From NCBI RefSeq assembly GCF_000283155.1, contig NW_004454177.1:29610790-29674789 (forward strand): a stretch of DNA of 64,000 bases, written 5' to 3'. Positions 1 through 11,200 of the stretch are shown here, in pieces. The stretch is from Ceratotherium simum simum (Eukaryota > Chordata > Mammalia > Perissodactyla > Rhinocerotidae). The notes beneath the pieces are model-generated. The model saw only the letters and a program-made list of their open reading frames with translations. It was not told where the DNA came from and did not search any database. The position numbers and the translations under genes are program-made. Each line of letters begins with the position of its first letter. Positions within the stretch are counted from its first letter, which is position 1.

Positions 1-37
1 CCTTGTGCTACTAGTTTTCTGTGCTGCTAGATCAGCT

Positions 38-472
38 TGCGTTAGTTTTCTGTGGCTGCTGTAATAAACTGGTACAAATTAGTGGCTTAAAACAACAAAC
101 ATTTAGTTTCACCTAGTTCTGGAGGCCAGAAGTCCAAAGTCAAGGTGTTGACAGGGCTGTGCTCCCGTGGAGGCTCCAGTGGAGAATCCTCTCTTGCCCC
201 TTCCAGTTTCCAGTGGATATCAGCATTCCTTGTCTTGCGACCACCTCTCTCTGCTCCATGTTCACATTACCTTCTCTTCTGTGTCTTCCTCTGTATGTAT
301 ATCTTATAAAGATACTTGTGATGGAATTAGGGCCCACCAGGGCAGTCCAGAATAAGCTCTTCTTCTTAAGATCTTTAACGTAATTTTATTTTTTGACATA
401 AATGTCCACAGGTTCTGGAGATAAGGCTATGGACATATTTTTCTGAGGACCACCATTCAACTCAGTACTCTC
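38..472 (-). mobile_element. MLT1/MST-type LTR (ERVL-MaLR), antisense
   Basis: Read on the minus strand this has the layout of a MaLR solo LTR. The 3' end resembles the familiar 'aagccactaa...ttacagcagccacagaaaac' terminus, preceded by the 'cttctggcctccagaact' block and a 'gggccctaattcc...cttataa' block. The far end (around 440-472) resembles the MaLR start 'gactgaattgtgtcc'. The first 37 bases contain a second copy of 'tagttttctgtg', suggesting a small duplication at the insertion edge. LTRs of this group once carried promoter and polyadenylation signals; nothing suggests activity. Family assignment is from memory. Confidence 0.8.
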
Positions 473-494
473 CTTACAGTCAAATGCACTCCCA

Positions 495-2483
495 TCTCAT
501 TCGCTGATTCCTAACATACCTAAGCCCTCACAACCACTAAGCTGTTCTCCATCTCTAAAATTTTATCATTTCATTAATGTTAAATAACGAATCCACACAG
601 TATGTTATCTTTTAAGATTGGGTTTTTTTTTTCACTCAGTATATTGCCCTTGAGATCCAAGTCGTTGTGTACATCAGTATTTGTTTCTTTCTATTGCCAA
701 GTAGCATTCCATGGTACGGATGTAACACAGTTTGTTTTACCATTAACCTACTGTAGAACATTTTGGAGGTTTCCAGGTTTGGGCTATTATGAATAAAGCT
801 GCTATAAACAATCATGTACAGATCTTTGTGTGGGCATGTAGTTTCATTTATCTGGGATAAATGCCCAGGAGTGCAATTTCTGGGTCTCAATGTATGTTTA
901 GTGTTTACAAAATTATCCAACTATTTTCCAGAGTGGCCGTACCATTTTACATTCCCACCAGCAATGTGTTAATAATCCAAGTTCTGCATATCTTTGCCAG
1001 TATATGGTATTATCACAATTTTTAATGTTAGCTGTTCTAATTGATATGTAGCGATATCATTTCCATAATGGCTAGTGATGATGAACATCTTTTGTTTTTT
1101 ATAAAGAGGATAATATTTTATTTATTAACCAATATGAATTCCCCTGTATACCTTCATTCATTGAGTTATTTTTTGTATAAAGTATAAGGTTTAGGTCAAG
1201 GTTCCTTTTCTTTTGCCTATGTATGCCCAATTGCTCCAGTGCCATTTGTTGAAAAATTATCATTTCTCCATTAAATTGTTTTCACATCTTTGTTAAAAAA
1301 AAAAAGAGTTGGCTGTACTTGTGTGAGTCTATATACGTAGTCTTCATTCTGTTCTGCTGATCTATATGTCTGTCCTTCCACCAATATCACATAGTCTTGA
1401 TGACTAGCTGTATAATAAGTCTTGAAATTGCATAGCATGATTCTTCCTACTTTACTATTTTTTTATCAGATTGTTTTATCTATTCTAACCCCATATGAAT
1501 TTTAGAATAATCTTATTTATATCAACAAAAAATATTACTGAGATATAAATTTGGCAAGAATTGACAAGTTATTGAGTCAATTAACACAGCATATTGCTCA
1601 ATTTACTTAGACCTTCTTTGTTTCCTTTCATGATTGTTTTGTAATTTTCAGCATACAATCCCTATACATATTTTGTTAGATTTATGCCTAAGTATTTCAT
1701 TGTTTTGCAACATTTTGAATGGCATTGTATTTTTAATTTTAGTTTCTCATGTTAATTTCTAGTATATGGAAATATAAATGATTTTCACATGTTGCATTGT
1801 ATCATGAGACCATGCTGAACTCACTTATTAGTTCCAGGAGTTTTTGAGAGACTCTCTAGGATGTTCTATGTAGATCATGATATCTTATGCAAATAAGGAT
1901 TATTTTATTTCTTATTTTCTGATCTGCATGCCTCTTATTTCCTTCCATCACTTGTTAAATAACAGTAATGAGAGTGGAAATCCTAGCCTTGTTCCCAATC
2001 TCAGGGGAAACAAATTTAATCTTTTACCATTACATATGATGCTACTACAGGCTTTTTGTAGCTGTTCTTTATCAAGTTGAGGAAGTTTCATCTGTATTCC
2101 TAGTTTTCTGAGCATTTTATCTTGAATGGGTATTAAATTTTGCCAAGTATTTTTTCTACATCAATTCATATGATCATATGATTTTTCTTCTTTAGCTTGT
2201 TATTATTATGTATTGTTTTGATTAATTTGCAAATGTTAAACCAGCCTTGAATCTCTGGAATAAACCTCACTTGGTCATGGTACATAATTCTTTTAAACTG
2301 TTGCTGAAGTCAACGTGCTACTATTTTGCTAAAATTATTTGCCTCTATATTCATGAAGACTGGTAGTCTGTAGCTTTGTTTCATACTTCTTTCTTCCTTC
2401 CTATCTTTTCTTTTTTTTTTTTTTTTTTTCTATTTTAATCTGCCCTTGTCTGGTTGTGGTAGCATGGTAAAATAAATTGGGAA
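495..2483 (-). mobile_element. L1 (L1M-type) 3' UTR and 3' part of ORF2, antisense, interrupted at 2483
   Basis: Antisense LINE-1. From left to right it reads the 3' UTR (blocks such as 'cactcagtatattgcccttgagatcc', 'attccatggtacggatgt' and 'gggataaatgcccaggagtgcaatt') and then the C-terminal part of ORF2. Recognisable antisense ORF2 stretches include the region around 1900-2010 and the region around 2160-2390. The frame is full of stops and indels. A poly-pyrimidine run lies at 2390-2430. The element breaks off at about 2483 in 'aaaataaattgggaa' and resumes at 4331 in 'aaaatgaattgggga', so 2484-4330 is a later insertion. Confidence 0.85.
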
Positions 2484-4330
2484 CTTACAGTCCAGACAAG
2501 ATGGTGTAGACTCATTTCTCCCTGATGATCTCTGATATGTACTTGTAATTGAGTCTGTAATGTCTATAAGATGCAAGCATAGAAGAACTATAAAATGTTG
2601 AAAAATAAAGGATAACTCCAGATCTGAAGGAACAACACAGCAACAGGTCATCTTATAATCTCTTACCCAGCAGAAGAAAGTGACCCAGACTTTGTGTGTT
2701 TCTGACCCCAATCTAGCAACAGAAGGCACCCAAGCAAGCTTATTTCTCTCTTAGATTGAAATGGGAGGCCTACTGATCACACTAGGTGAGCCTAACAGAA
2801 CCATCAAGGAAGCAATCTTGACCCAAAATGGAAATAGCAATAATAAGCATAAATACAATAGACTATCATCTTCCTCCTTGTAAGTTTCTAAAATCTTATA
2901 TGATTATTGCAACAAAAATTATAACACCATCTAATACTAAAATTGATCATCAATTTAACAAAAAAATATGGGCAAATCCCTTTGAGAGAAATCCAGAAGC
3001 TTATTGAGGGGCTTCTGTACTCTGGGCAAGGGTGAATCCAGCCACACAGAAGCCAGTAGGAAAATTTGAAACACACTCTCACCATACTTCCTACCCCTGG
3101 CACAGTGCCATATGATCAGCAGGAAATCCTCCAGATCCCAGCTTCTCCCGGGGGATGGAAAGTGTTGGACTACACATCCAATGCCCCACCTTTTCCAGGG
3201 ACTTCCCAGAAGACTGGTTTCTGTCTTGCCTGTCTCAGAGCATGGATGGGACCTGGAGTACTCTAGTTGCCTGGAAATCTGGATAACAAAGATGGCAGTG
3301 TGGGCTGACAGTAGCCATAGACCATCTCTCTGGCTCAGTATAGATCAAGCGGATGAAAAATCCCAGGTGCTAGCTTCTCCTTGGGGAGGAAAGGAGCTGA
3401 CCCTGCATCCAATGCCCAAAATTTTCTGTGCACTGGTCAAAGAACTGACTTCTGTCCTGCCTGTCTTGGAGCACATATAGGACCTAGCATACTGTTGCTG
3501 GTAGGGGGCCAGTGAGAACAAAGACAGTTATTTGAACTACCAGCTAGCATAGTCCCTCCACCTGCCTCAGTGCAGAGCAAACTGACAAAAACCAGTTTGG
3601 GGGAGGAGGAAATGAGGAGCTGCTATTTAACAAGTATGACATTTCAGTTATAAAAGATGAATAAATTCTAGAGATCCGCTCTATACCATCGTGTGTATAG
3701 TTTATAATACTGCACTGTACACTTAAAAATTTGTTAAAGGGGTAGATTTCATGTTAAATGTTATTGCTACAAAAAAAAAAAAAACCCAAAACCTGTACAT
3801 GAAGGTGTATACAGCTTTATTCATAATAGTCAAAAACTGGAAACAATCAAACTGGCCTACAGTAGGTTTATGATTATTGTGGTATACTGTACCATGGAAT
3901 GTTACTCAAAAATAAAAAGGGACAAACTATTGATACATAACAACTTGATTGGATATCAAGGGCATTATGCTGAATAACAAAAGTCAATCGCAAATGACCT
4001 AATACTATATGATGCCGTTTATGCAATATTCACATGATGAAAAAAATTGTAGAAATGGAAAATAGATCAGTGGTTTCCAGGAATTAGGAAAAGGATTGGG
4101 AGAGGGAGGTGTGTTTGGATGTAAAAGAAAATAAGAGGGATCTTTGAGGTGATAAAACTGTATATTCTCTGAAGAAATGCCAGTTGATATTGTGATATTG
4201 TACTATAGTTTTGCAAGATTTTACCACTGGGGGAAACTGAATATAATGAGTACACTGAGCTCTCTGTACGATTTTTTACAACTGTTTTTAAATCTACAGT
4301 TATCTCAAAATAAAAAAAGTTCAGTTTAAC
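2484..4330 (+). mobile_element. Sense L1-derived composite inserted into the antisense L1
   Basis: This 1.85-kb block interrupts the flanking antisense L1. It is bordered by near-identical 15-mers (2469-2483 and 4331-4345, 13 of 15 matching), as expected of a TSD, and ends in an A-rich tail around 4304-4330. Inside are an L1 3' UTR-like piece at about 2830-2940, two tandem units of about 231 bp that look like L1 5' UTR sequence (3119-3580), an L1MA/MB-like 3' end (about 3630-3780, with A-run) and a second L1M 3' UTR (about 3785-4320). No ORF2 body is present. It may be one rearranged element or several stacked ones. Confidence 0.65.
3119..3580 (+). repeat. Two tandem ~231-bp units, probable L1 5' UTR monomers
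   Basis: Three anchor motifs recur with the same spacing. 'gcttctcc' occurs at 3141 and 3373, 'catccaatgccc' at 3175 and 3406, and 'ttctgtcytgcctgtct' at 3219 and 3450. The interval is 231-232 bp. The copies have diverged considerably. The content (phrases like 'gggacctggagtact' and 'agccatagacc') resembles ancient mammalian L1 5' UTRs, which I infer rather than prove. Monomer repeats at the 5' end act as L1 promoters in some lineages. Confidence 0.6.
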
Positions 4331-4345
4331 AAAATGAATTGGGGA

Positions 4346-4606
4346 TTAATCTCTCCTCATGTATTCTTTGGAAAAGGTTGTATAGAATTTGTGTTAACTT
4401 GTTTTATATGTTTGTTACAGTTCTCCAGTGAAATCGTCTGGGTCTGGAGATTATCACCTGCAAACCTACCATAAAAGAATGGCTAAAATAAGTTCTCTAA
4501 GCAGAAAAGAAATGATAAAATTTCTATCAGTTTTGGCTTCACATATTTTGCAACTATGTTGTTTGATCCTTCTCCAGCACCCAGTCTGGGATATAAGAGT
4601 CAAAAG
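4346..4606 (-). mobile_element. Continuation of the antisense L1 ORF2 plus mixed L1 fragments
   Basis: After the nested insertion, 4346-4455 continues the antisense ORF2 sequence that broke off at 2483 (ending near 'ccagtgaaatcgtctgggtc'). The next 150 bases hold shorter L1-like patches, at least one of which (around 4535-4570) matches a more 5' antisense ORF2 region, so an internal deletion is likely. A short patch at 4470-4520 looks more like sense L1 3' sequence; its orientation is uncertain. Confidence 0.6.
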
Positions 4607-4619
4607 GAAAACCCAGAGA

Positions 4620-4876
4620 GGTACCCACCCGGTGGCATAGTGGGTAAGTTCCCGCGCTCTACTCTGGCAGCCCCGGGGTTTCAGGCCCGGATCTGGGGCA
4701 CTGACATGTGCACCACCTATCAAGCCATACTGTGGTAGGCATCCCACATATAAAGTGGAGGAAGATGGGCACAGACGTTAGCCCAGGGCCAATCTTCCTC
4801 AGCAAAAAGAGAAGGGTTGGCAATGGATGTTAGCTCAGGGCTAATCTTCCTCACCACAAAAAAAAAAAAAAAGAAA
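4620..4876 (+). mobile_element. ERE-type SINE with perfect 13-bp TSD
   Basis: Equid tRNA-derived SINE. The head 'ggtggcatagtgggtaag' carries an A-box-like motif, but the B box is weak ('gtttcaggccc'). The 3' half shows the family hallmark of two related blocks ('gacgttagcccagggcc' and 'gatgttagctcagggc') ending in an A-rich tail. The 13-mer 'gaaaacccagaga' is present on both sides (4607-4619 and 4877-4889), direct evidence of L1-type target-primed integration. Confidence 0.92.
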
Positions 4877-5154
4877 GAAAACCCAGAGAATTCACCACTT
4901 TGTTTTTTCTTGGGTTCCAAGATCCCTAGCAGATCTGCCTTAGAAATCTTCTGTACCTTTCAGAATCTTTTTGTTTGTTTTATATATAATATAAAGGTTT
5001 TTAGCTGTACTTTTGAAGAATTATAGGGAAAGGTATGTATACTTCAAATTTCTGAAAGTGGAAGTCCCAATCTCCTTTTTTTTTCCAAAAGCAAGAACGA
5101 GTACTGTTTACTGACTATCTACCATAGACTAGTGCCTTAATTTCATCATCTTTC

Positions 5155-5765
5155 CTTTTATATTAACTTTATGGAGGTAACATTTACATAAATAAAATGT
5201 ATCCATTTAAATGTGTAGAGTGCAATGACAAATATGCATTTGACAAATGTGTATATTCTTGTATCTACAAATATACACAAGATATAGATCATTTCTCTTA
5301 CCCTCAATTTTTTCTTTGAGCATCTTCAAAGTAAATCCCCTATCCCAGGAGGCAGGGACTCTCTGATCTGCTTTCTATAATTATTGATTTAATTTATCTT
5401 TTCTAGAATTTCTGATAAATCGAATCGTACAATATATATGTTTTGTGTCTGGATTATTTCAGTAAGAATAATATTTTTAAGATTCATCCACCATATTTCT
5501 GAGTGGCATTCCATTGTGTGAATAAGCCATAATCTGTTTATCCACTCAGATGCTGATGACCATTTGGGATGTTTTCAGTTCTTTTGGCTATTATGAACAA
5601 AGTTGTGCAGACATATATTTTTATTTCACTTGAGTAAATATTTAGGTATGTAGTTGCATCGGTGTATGGTAAGTGTGTGCTTAACTGTATAAGTCATTGC
5701 CAAATTGTTTTCCAAAGTAGTTGTATCATTTTACTTCAACACAGTAATGTATATAAGTTCCTAAA
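5155..5765 (-). mobile_element. L1 3' UTR (L1M-type), antisense
   Basis: Antisense L1 3' end of an old subfamily, running from 'ttatggaggtaacatttaca' through the blocks 'gatctgctttctataattat', 'tccattgtgtgaataagcc' and 'ggctattatgaacaaagttg' to 'ttttccaaagtagttgtatc'. No ORF2 sequence follows, so the copy is truncated early. It is a separate insertion from the antisense L1 further left. Confidence 0.85.
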
Positions 5766-6419
5766 AATAAGCTTAATTTTCTTATTTTGAAAGATATTTC
5801 CTCTACTCTGCTTAGGAATTTCTTCCTAACTATATAATTCCTATCCTTATTAAACTCTTTAGATTGGTGATTTGGTTATTTCCTAATCTGTTTTTCATGG
5901 GTATTCTGCCTATCTCATAGCCATTCCAATCACTCATTAAAAATATCAATCAATAAAATCAGTTTATGTCTTCATTCTCTTTGTCAATTCTGCAGCAAAA
6001 GGCTCTTTTTACTTGATGGTTTCTCGTCAGATGTCTTTCATGACAAGATTTATGAATCAACATTTGCTTACATGATATAATGTGAAGAGAGAATTTTCTG
6101 TCAAAAGTACTCCTTGCATTGAATATAAAGAATCCTTTTTGAATATTAAACCCTTTCACATTTCAATGAATGCATTCTAAAATGCAGGTACTTTTGGAAC
6201 AAATAACTAAGAAGAATTAGAAGAAATTTTAAGGAGGCGGATTTTGATTCAATGTAATTGTGTTAGGATGGACTTTAATGTTACCTTTTCCTCCTCTTCT
6301 TTGCTTTTCCCAGATACTTATTTCTGGGACTTGTCATAAGCTGAGAGATTTTAAAGAAGGAACCATTTGAAATATTATTTATATCAAGGAAAGTATATGG
6401 AAACCTTTTAACATAACAA
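5766..6419. other. Unassigned, AT-rich; nothing recognised
   Basis: No repeat family, open frame or RNA signature that I can support. Short open frames here have no family resemblance and no coding-like composition. Confidence 0.5.
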
Positions 6420-6876
6420 CATTCAGGAGTTGTTTAGTTAGATCCCAGATGCCAAAAAGTCAGGGTTATTTTTCTTTAGTAAAATTTTCAGCTGAAATCT
6501 GAAGTTCCCTTTAGTTTTGATCAGGAAAAAAAAAATCAGAACTGCACGTCTGGAACCTGGTCAGAAGGTCAAGGTGAAGTGGAATCCTGAGACTTTGCGG
6601 GAGCCAAGGCATTAAAGAGAGAGAGGGGTCCATGAGGGAATAGTAGAGAAGCAGCATTCCTGTAGGAAAACGCTCTCCTACTCTGAAAAAAGGTGAAAGC
6701 CTCCAAGAAGTACAAGTAAGGTACAAGTGGAACAAGATGAATAAAGCAGAAGTGCCTCTCCCTAACCCTCTCCAAATATTAGTGTTATATAAACTGTAGT
6801 TTGCAACTTGACTGAAGTAAAGAACCGTGTTTTCTATCCTGGATTGTCTCTCGTGTGTTGGTTTGGCTAAGAGCAA
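6420..6876 (+). mobile_element. Possible sense LTR end (weak)
   Basis: The stretch ends in a U5-like segment ('cctggattgtctctcgtg' followed by 'ttggtttggctaagagcaaca') and has an 'aataaag' about 135 bp before that end, the arrangement of an LTR with a polyadenylation signal. It is more GC-rich and purine-rich than its surroundings. I cannot place the 5' border, find no TSD and cannot name a family. Confidence 0.3.
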
Positions 6877-7084
6877 CATTTTCATTTTTTGATGTAAGGC
6901 TATATTACCAACTTAGCCTCTAGATATTATGAGCATAGTTAAGTGGTTTCATGAGAAACACAATTTTAAATTTTACAGCTCTTGGCGAGGAAGTGAATCC
7001 TTGACAGGAGAAGTATTTGTTTTCAGGCAGTGGGAGTTAACATGGATTAGTGGGGAAAAAAAACCTTACATTTGTGGAAACTGT

Positions 7085-7760
7085 AAACCATCCAAAGAAA
7101 TAAACTTCAGAGTAATTTGAACAGGGAAAGTTTAATACAAATAAATATTAACAGTAATATTAGAGTAACTATAAAGGCATAAAGACAACTCAATAGAATA
7201 CCCTAGGGCTCAATAGAATACCAAGGAGGGGACAACATGGAAGGGGGGCCCTCCTACAAAGCTGGGAATCAGACATCAGTGGAGAAGATGTGGTTACTGC
7301 CTACTTGATGGCGAAGAAGTTCACGGGGTGCTCATGCTAAAACTGGTCCACAGTCATTAAGCAAGGAGGAAACACACTTCTGGAATGTAGGTGGACCAAG
7401 GTGGGTGAGCCATCATGCAAAAGGAGTTGGCACATTGGGAGCATACATGCCAGTAGTGTCCAGCCTGGGATGTACAGTGTCTATATTGTGTGGGCCATAA
7501 GAAATAACCTCTGGATTGCAGGCAAGTGGAGGTTAAGAGAAAGGCACAAAGAGGGAATCAATGTGTCTGAAGTTTACTCACTGGCAGCATGGCACTAGGT
7601 CTAGAGTGCACAGTGTCCACCTTGATGTGGTTATGGCAAGATGGTTAGTGGAGTTGGGCCGGGGTTCAGTGTCACAGAGGTATTGTGCTATTTGGTTGCC
7701 TGACTGGAGTAGAGTGCCTCTGATCATGGGGCAGCAAAGTTAAGAAGAAAAAGCAGAGAC
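7085..7760 (-). mobile_element. Possible antisense LTR (weak)
   Basis: Read on the minus strand the right-to-left order ends with 'gtattaaactttccctgttc', reminiscent of an LTR polyadenylation region. A 14-bp direct repeat 'ctcaatagaatacc' occurs at 7189 and 7209. The block is more GC-rich than neighbours. Borders, TSD and family are unresolved; it could be ordinary unique sequence. Confidence 0.3.
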
Positions 7761-8094
7761 ACAGGAACAAAGAGAAGACCCTTTTTCTTATAATAGCCCT
7801 CCAGCACCTCAACTGATACTGTGCTTGCTCCAAAGTAAAAATGCTTAAAGTTCTCAGCCCATTATTACAAGGCATGTAATGAAAGAATGGATTTAGAGCT
7901 AAGAGGCAATAAATTGATAGCTGGCACAAAATTAAAAGTTTGCTTTTTACTAGGCATGTGATCTTTTGACTGTGTAAGAGATGTTGCAAAAAAAATGAAA
8001 TGAAACAGATTATAAAATGATTCTCACAGAATAATGTGTGTAATGTTTTTCTCTTTGGCTCCCTTTAATCAGATATTGAACAGTACGTCAATCA
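7761..8094. other. Unassigned
   Basis: Nothing recognised between the possible LTR and the L1 ORF2 fragment. Confidence 0.4.
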
Positions 8095-8830
8095 ATGACA
8101 GTACTCTGATAACAAAACCAGACAAAGACATTAAAACAAAAGAAAACCACAAACCAATACCCTTCATGAACATAGAAGTAAAATTCTAAAAAAGGAGAAA
8201 AAAAGGCAAATTCATTGATGCATAAAAAGCATAATATATTATGACCAAATGAGGTCTATCCCAGAAAGGTTTATTTAACACTAGAAAAAAACATGCAATA
8301 AAGAGTTACCATAATACCAAGCCGAAAATAAAAAAATGTGATCCCCTTAATAAACACCCAGAAAACAGCATTTAATAAGATCCATGATTGTCGTCTTATA
8401 AAAATTCTCAGCAAACTAGAAATAGAAGGGAATTTGTTGGCCATGACCAAAGGCGTCTACAAAAAAGTTTCATCTCACACCACACTTAATGGTAAGAGAC
8501 TGAATATAACTAAGAAAGGAAATCTGCTCTCACCACTTTTATTCGACATTATACTAGAGATTTTAGCCAGTGCAATCAGGCAAGAAAAAGAAATAAAAGG
8601 CAAACTGAGTTGAAAGGAAGTAAAATTCATCTTTATTCACAGATCACATGATTTTCTACATAGGAAATTCAATAGAATCTCCAAAAACCTTACTAGAACA
8701 AAAAGTGAATTTAACAAGGTAGTAGGTTACAAGAACAATGTAAAAAATTCAACTGTATTTCTGAATATTAACAACAGTTGGGAATTAAAGTGTAAAAATA
8801 ATTCAATTTAAATTAGTGTTAAAAATATAT
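8095..8830 (+). mobile_element. L1 ORF2 fragment (reverse transcriptase region), sense, decayed
   Basis: Sense L1 ORF2 sequence from the reverse-transcriptase domain. The order is an 'NKTRQRHYKKRK'-type region, the motif read as 'NGKRL', the 'GCPLSPLLF' equivalent (around 8515-8550; here 'ctgctctcaccacttttattc'), and then the catalytic box at 8636-8647. There the expected Phe-Ala-Asp-Asp reads Phe-Thr-Asp-His, so the second catalytic aspartate is lost. Several frameshifts and stops confirm a dead copy. It lacks both element ends. Confidence 0.85.
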
Positions 8831-9340
8831 GTCCTTAAAAAGATGTGCATATGAATGCTCATAGCAGCTTTTTTTGTAATAGCAACACTGGAAACAACCC
8901 ACACGTCTATTAACAAGAGAATGAATAAACAAACCGTCCTATGTCCAAATAATATAATTGCTACTCAGCAATGAAAAAAAAAGAAGTACTGGTATATGCT
9001 ATAATATTAAAGAATCTGAAAATAATTATGCTGTTAAATAAGCCAGATGAAATAGAGCACATGCTGTATGATGCCATGTATTAAATATTCTAGAACATGC
9101 TAACTAATATTTAGAACCAGAAAACAGATAAATGGTTGCTTGGATAGCGGAAGGATGTGATTATAAAGGGCCACAAGGAAACTTTGGAGGGGATATATAT
9201 GTTCTTATCTTGATCTTATCTATTATCTTGATTGTGGCCATAATTTCATAAGTGTAAACACATATCAAAGTTATCAAATAATATACATTAAATATGTGTG
9301 GCTTAAGGTATGTCAATCATACCTTAATAAAACCATTAAA
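8831..9340 (+). mobile_element. L1 3' UTR, sense
   Basis: Sense old-L1 3' UTR beginning near 'gatgtgcatatgaatgctcatagcagc' and passing 'aataaacaaaccgtcctatg', 'gatgccatgtattaaatattc' and 'aaacagataaatggttgcttgg' to a tail around 9325-9350. It sits directly downstream of the ORF2 fragment in the same orientation and could belong to it with a deletion between. Confidence 0.75.
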
Positions 9341-10505
9341 AACAAAGAAGACACACTTCACCAAAGAAAATACACAGATGGCAAATAAGCATATGAAAAG
9401 ATGACTCACATCATATTCCATGCAAAGTAAAACTACAATGAAATACCAGTACACAACTATTAGAATGGCCAAATCCGGAATACTGACACAAAATGCTGGC
9501 AAGGATGTGGAGCAACACGAACTCTCATTCATTTCTGGTAGGAATACAAAATGGTTCAGCCGTTTTGGAAGACAGGTTTGGCAGCTTCTTACACAGACGT
9601 ACCCTCGTACCGTAAAAGTCATGAACTGTGCTTCTTGGTATTTACCCAAATGAGTTGAAACTTAAGTCCACATGAAAACCTGCACGCAAATGTTTATAGC
9701 AGCTTTATTCATAATTGTCAAAACTTAGAAACAACCAAGAAGTCCTTCAGTAGATGGATGGATAAATAAACTGTGATGCATCCAGACAATAGAATATTAT
9801 TAAATGCTAAGAAGAAATGAGCTACTAAATGAGCTACCATAAAAATACACGGAGGAAACTTAAATGCATATTACTAAGTGAAACAAGCCCATATGAAAAA
9901 GCTACATGTATAATTCCAACTATATGATACTGGAAAAGGCAAAACTGTGGAGACAATAAAATGATTAGTGGTTGCCGGGGTGGGGTGAGGGAGGATGAAT
10001 AGGCAGAGCACAGAGGATTTTTAGAGCAATGAAAATACTCTATGTGGTATTATAATAATGAACATATGTCATTACATTTGTCCAACTCTATGGACTGTAC
10101 AATACCAAGAGTGAATCCTAAGATAAACTATGGACTTTGAGTGATTACGATGTGTCAATGTAGGTCCATCCTTGGTGAGTGTCGGTCCCGGTGGCCTAGT
10201 GGTTAAGTTCAGCGTGCTCCACTTGGGCCGCCCAAGTTCAGTTCCTGGGCACGAACCTACACTGTTCTGCTGGCAGCCATGCTGTGCTGGTGGCTCACAT
10301 ACTAAAAAATAGAGGAAGATTGGCATAGATGTTAGCTCAAGGTGAATCTTCCTTAGCAAACAAAAGAAAAAAAAAGTACCATTCTGGTGAGTGATATTGA
10401 GCATAGGAGAAGCTATGCATATGTGGGGGCAGGGAGTACGTGGGAAATCTCTGTACCTTACTCTCAATTTTATTGCAAACCTAAAGCTTCTCTAAAAAAA
10501 TTGTC
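9341..10505 (+). mobile_element. L1MA/L1MB-type 3' end, sense, interrupted by a SINE
   Basis: A second sense L1 3' region. It includes the ORF2-distal blocks 'caatgaaataccagtacaca' and 'ggaatacaaaatggttcagcc', the 3' UTR blocks 'gtttatagcagctttattca' and 'gtggttgccggggtggggtg', and the terminal block 'gaagctatgcatatgtggggg ... gggaaatctctgtacctta'. The terminal tail is A-rich at about 10495-10530. An ERE SINE interrupts it at 10182-10378. Confidence 0.82.
10182..10378 (+). mobile_element. ERE-type SINE (older variant) inside an L1 3' UTR
   Basis: Head 'ggtcccggtggcctagtgg' with A box and a B-box-like 'agttcagttcctgg'. The tail is 'gatgttagctcaaggtgaatc'-type with a single 3' block and a short A-run. 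Flanks 'ccatccttggtgagtg' (10166-10181) and 'ccattctggtgagtg' (10379-10393) form an imperfect TSD of about 15-16 bp. The variant head and diverged TSD suggest an older insertion than the perfect-TSD copies. Confidence 0.87.
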
Positions 10506-10559
10506 TTTAAAAAATTTTTCAGGAAAAAAACAAAAAGACTAAATATCTTTGTCACTCCC

Positions 10560-11200
10560 AGAAACACTCTCATTCCTGCTCCTCTTTCAAGCCAATTAAT
10601 TCATTGATATCTACTTTGAGAAACCTTTTCTAGATTTCCTAGGTAAAATTAAGTCCTGTTATCTCATGTTTTACTGTTCTTCATATCTGTCTGGAGTACT
10701 GCAATAGTCCTTGTCCTGCTCTCTCCAGCGCCACTCTTGCTTTCCCTGCAACATGCTTTCTTATAGGAATTAGAGTAAAAAAATAAGATTACATCACTCC
10801 TCTGTCTCAAAACTGTCAATGGCTTTCCTTAACCAATGACTTAGAATAAAATCAGATTCCTTACCATAGTCTATAATAATCTACAGGATAAGCTCCTACC
10901 TACCTCTCTGAATTCATCTCCTATATTTTTGTAGTGTTTATCGGTGTCAAATTTTCTTTTGGTCCTTCAAATGCTGCAAGCTTATAAAGCCTATATTGTC
11001 TTTAATGAATAGTTCCAAAAAGCACTGGAAATAAATGAGTTACATTAAATAAAAATTGTCTAATTTTATGGTTATTATTTACATGTCTCTCTCTCTCCTA
11101 GATCCTAAGTTTCTAAAATATACTTTGTCTTTATATCTATAGCCTTAGCAGTATGTTGACTAAAAATATTACTGATGAATGCTTGAATGAATAATACATC
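10560..11200 (+). mobile_element. L2 LINE 3' remnants, sense
   Basis: Two patches of an ancient L2 (CR1-clade) element. 10640-10930 matches the L2 stretch that reads 'actgcaatag', 'tcaatggctttccttaac' and 'agaataaaatcagattcct'. 11085-11200 matches the extreme 3' end with 'agatcctaagtttc' and 'gatgaatgcttgaatgaat'. The middle is deleted or replaced. Confidence 0.72.

Noticed and set aside
3112..3480. 122-codon open frame, plus strand
   Set aside because: Falls on the tandem L1-like units; old L1 5' UTR sequence is GC-richer and gives open frames by chance.
6511..6885. 124-codon open frame, minus strand
   Set aside because: Overlaps the possible LTR, with no homology I recognise.
10072..10467. 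131-codon open frame, minus strand
   Set aside because: Lies across the antisense side of an ERE SINE and an L1 3' UTR; the translation is repeat sequence.
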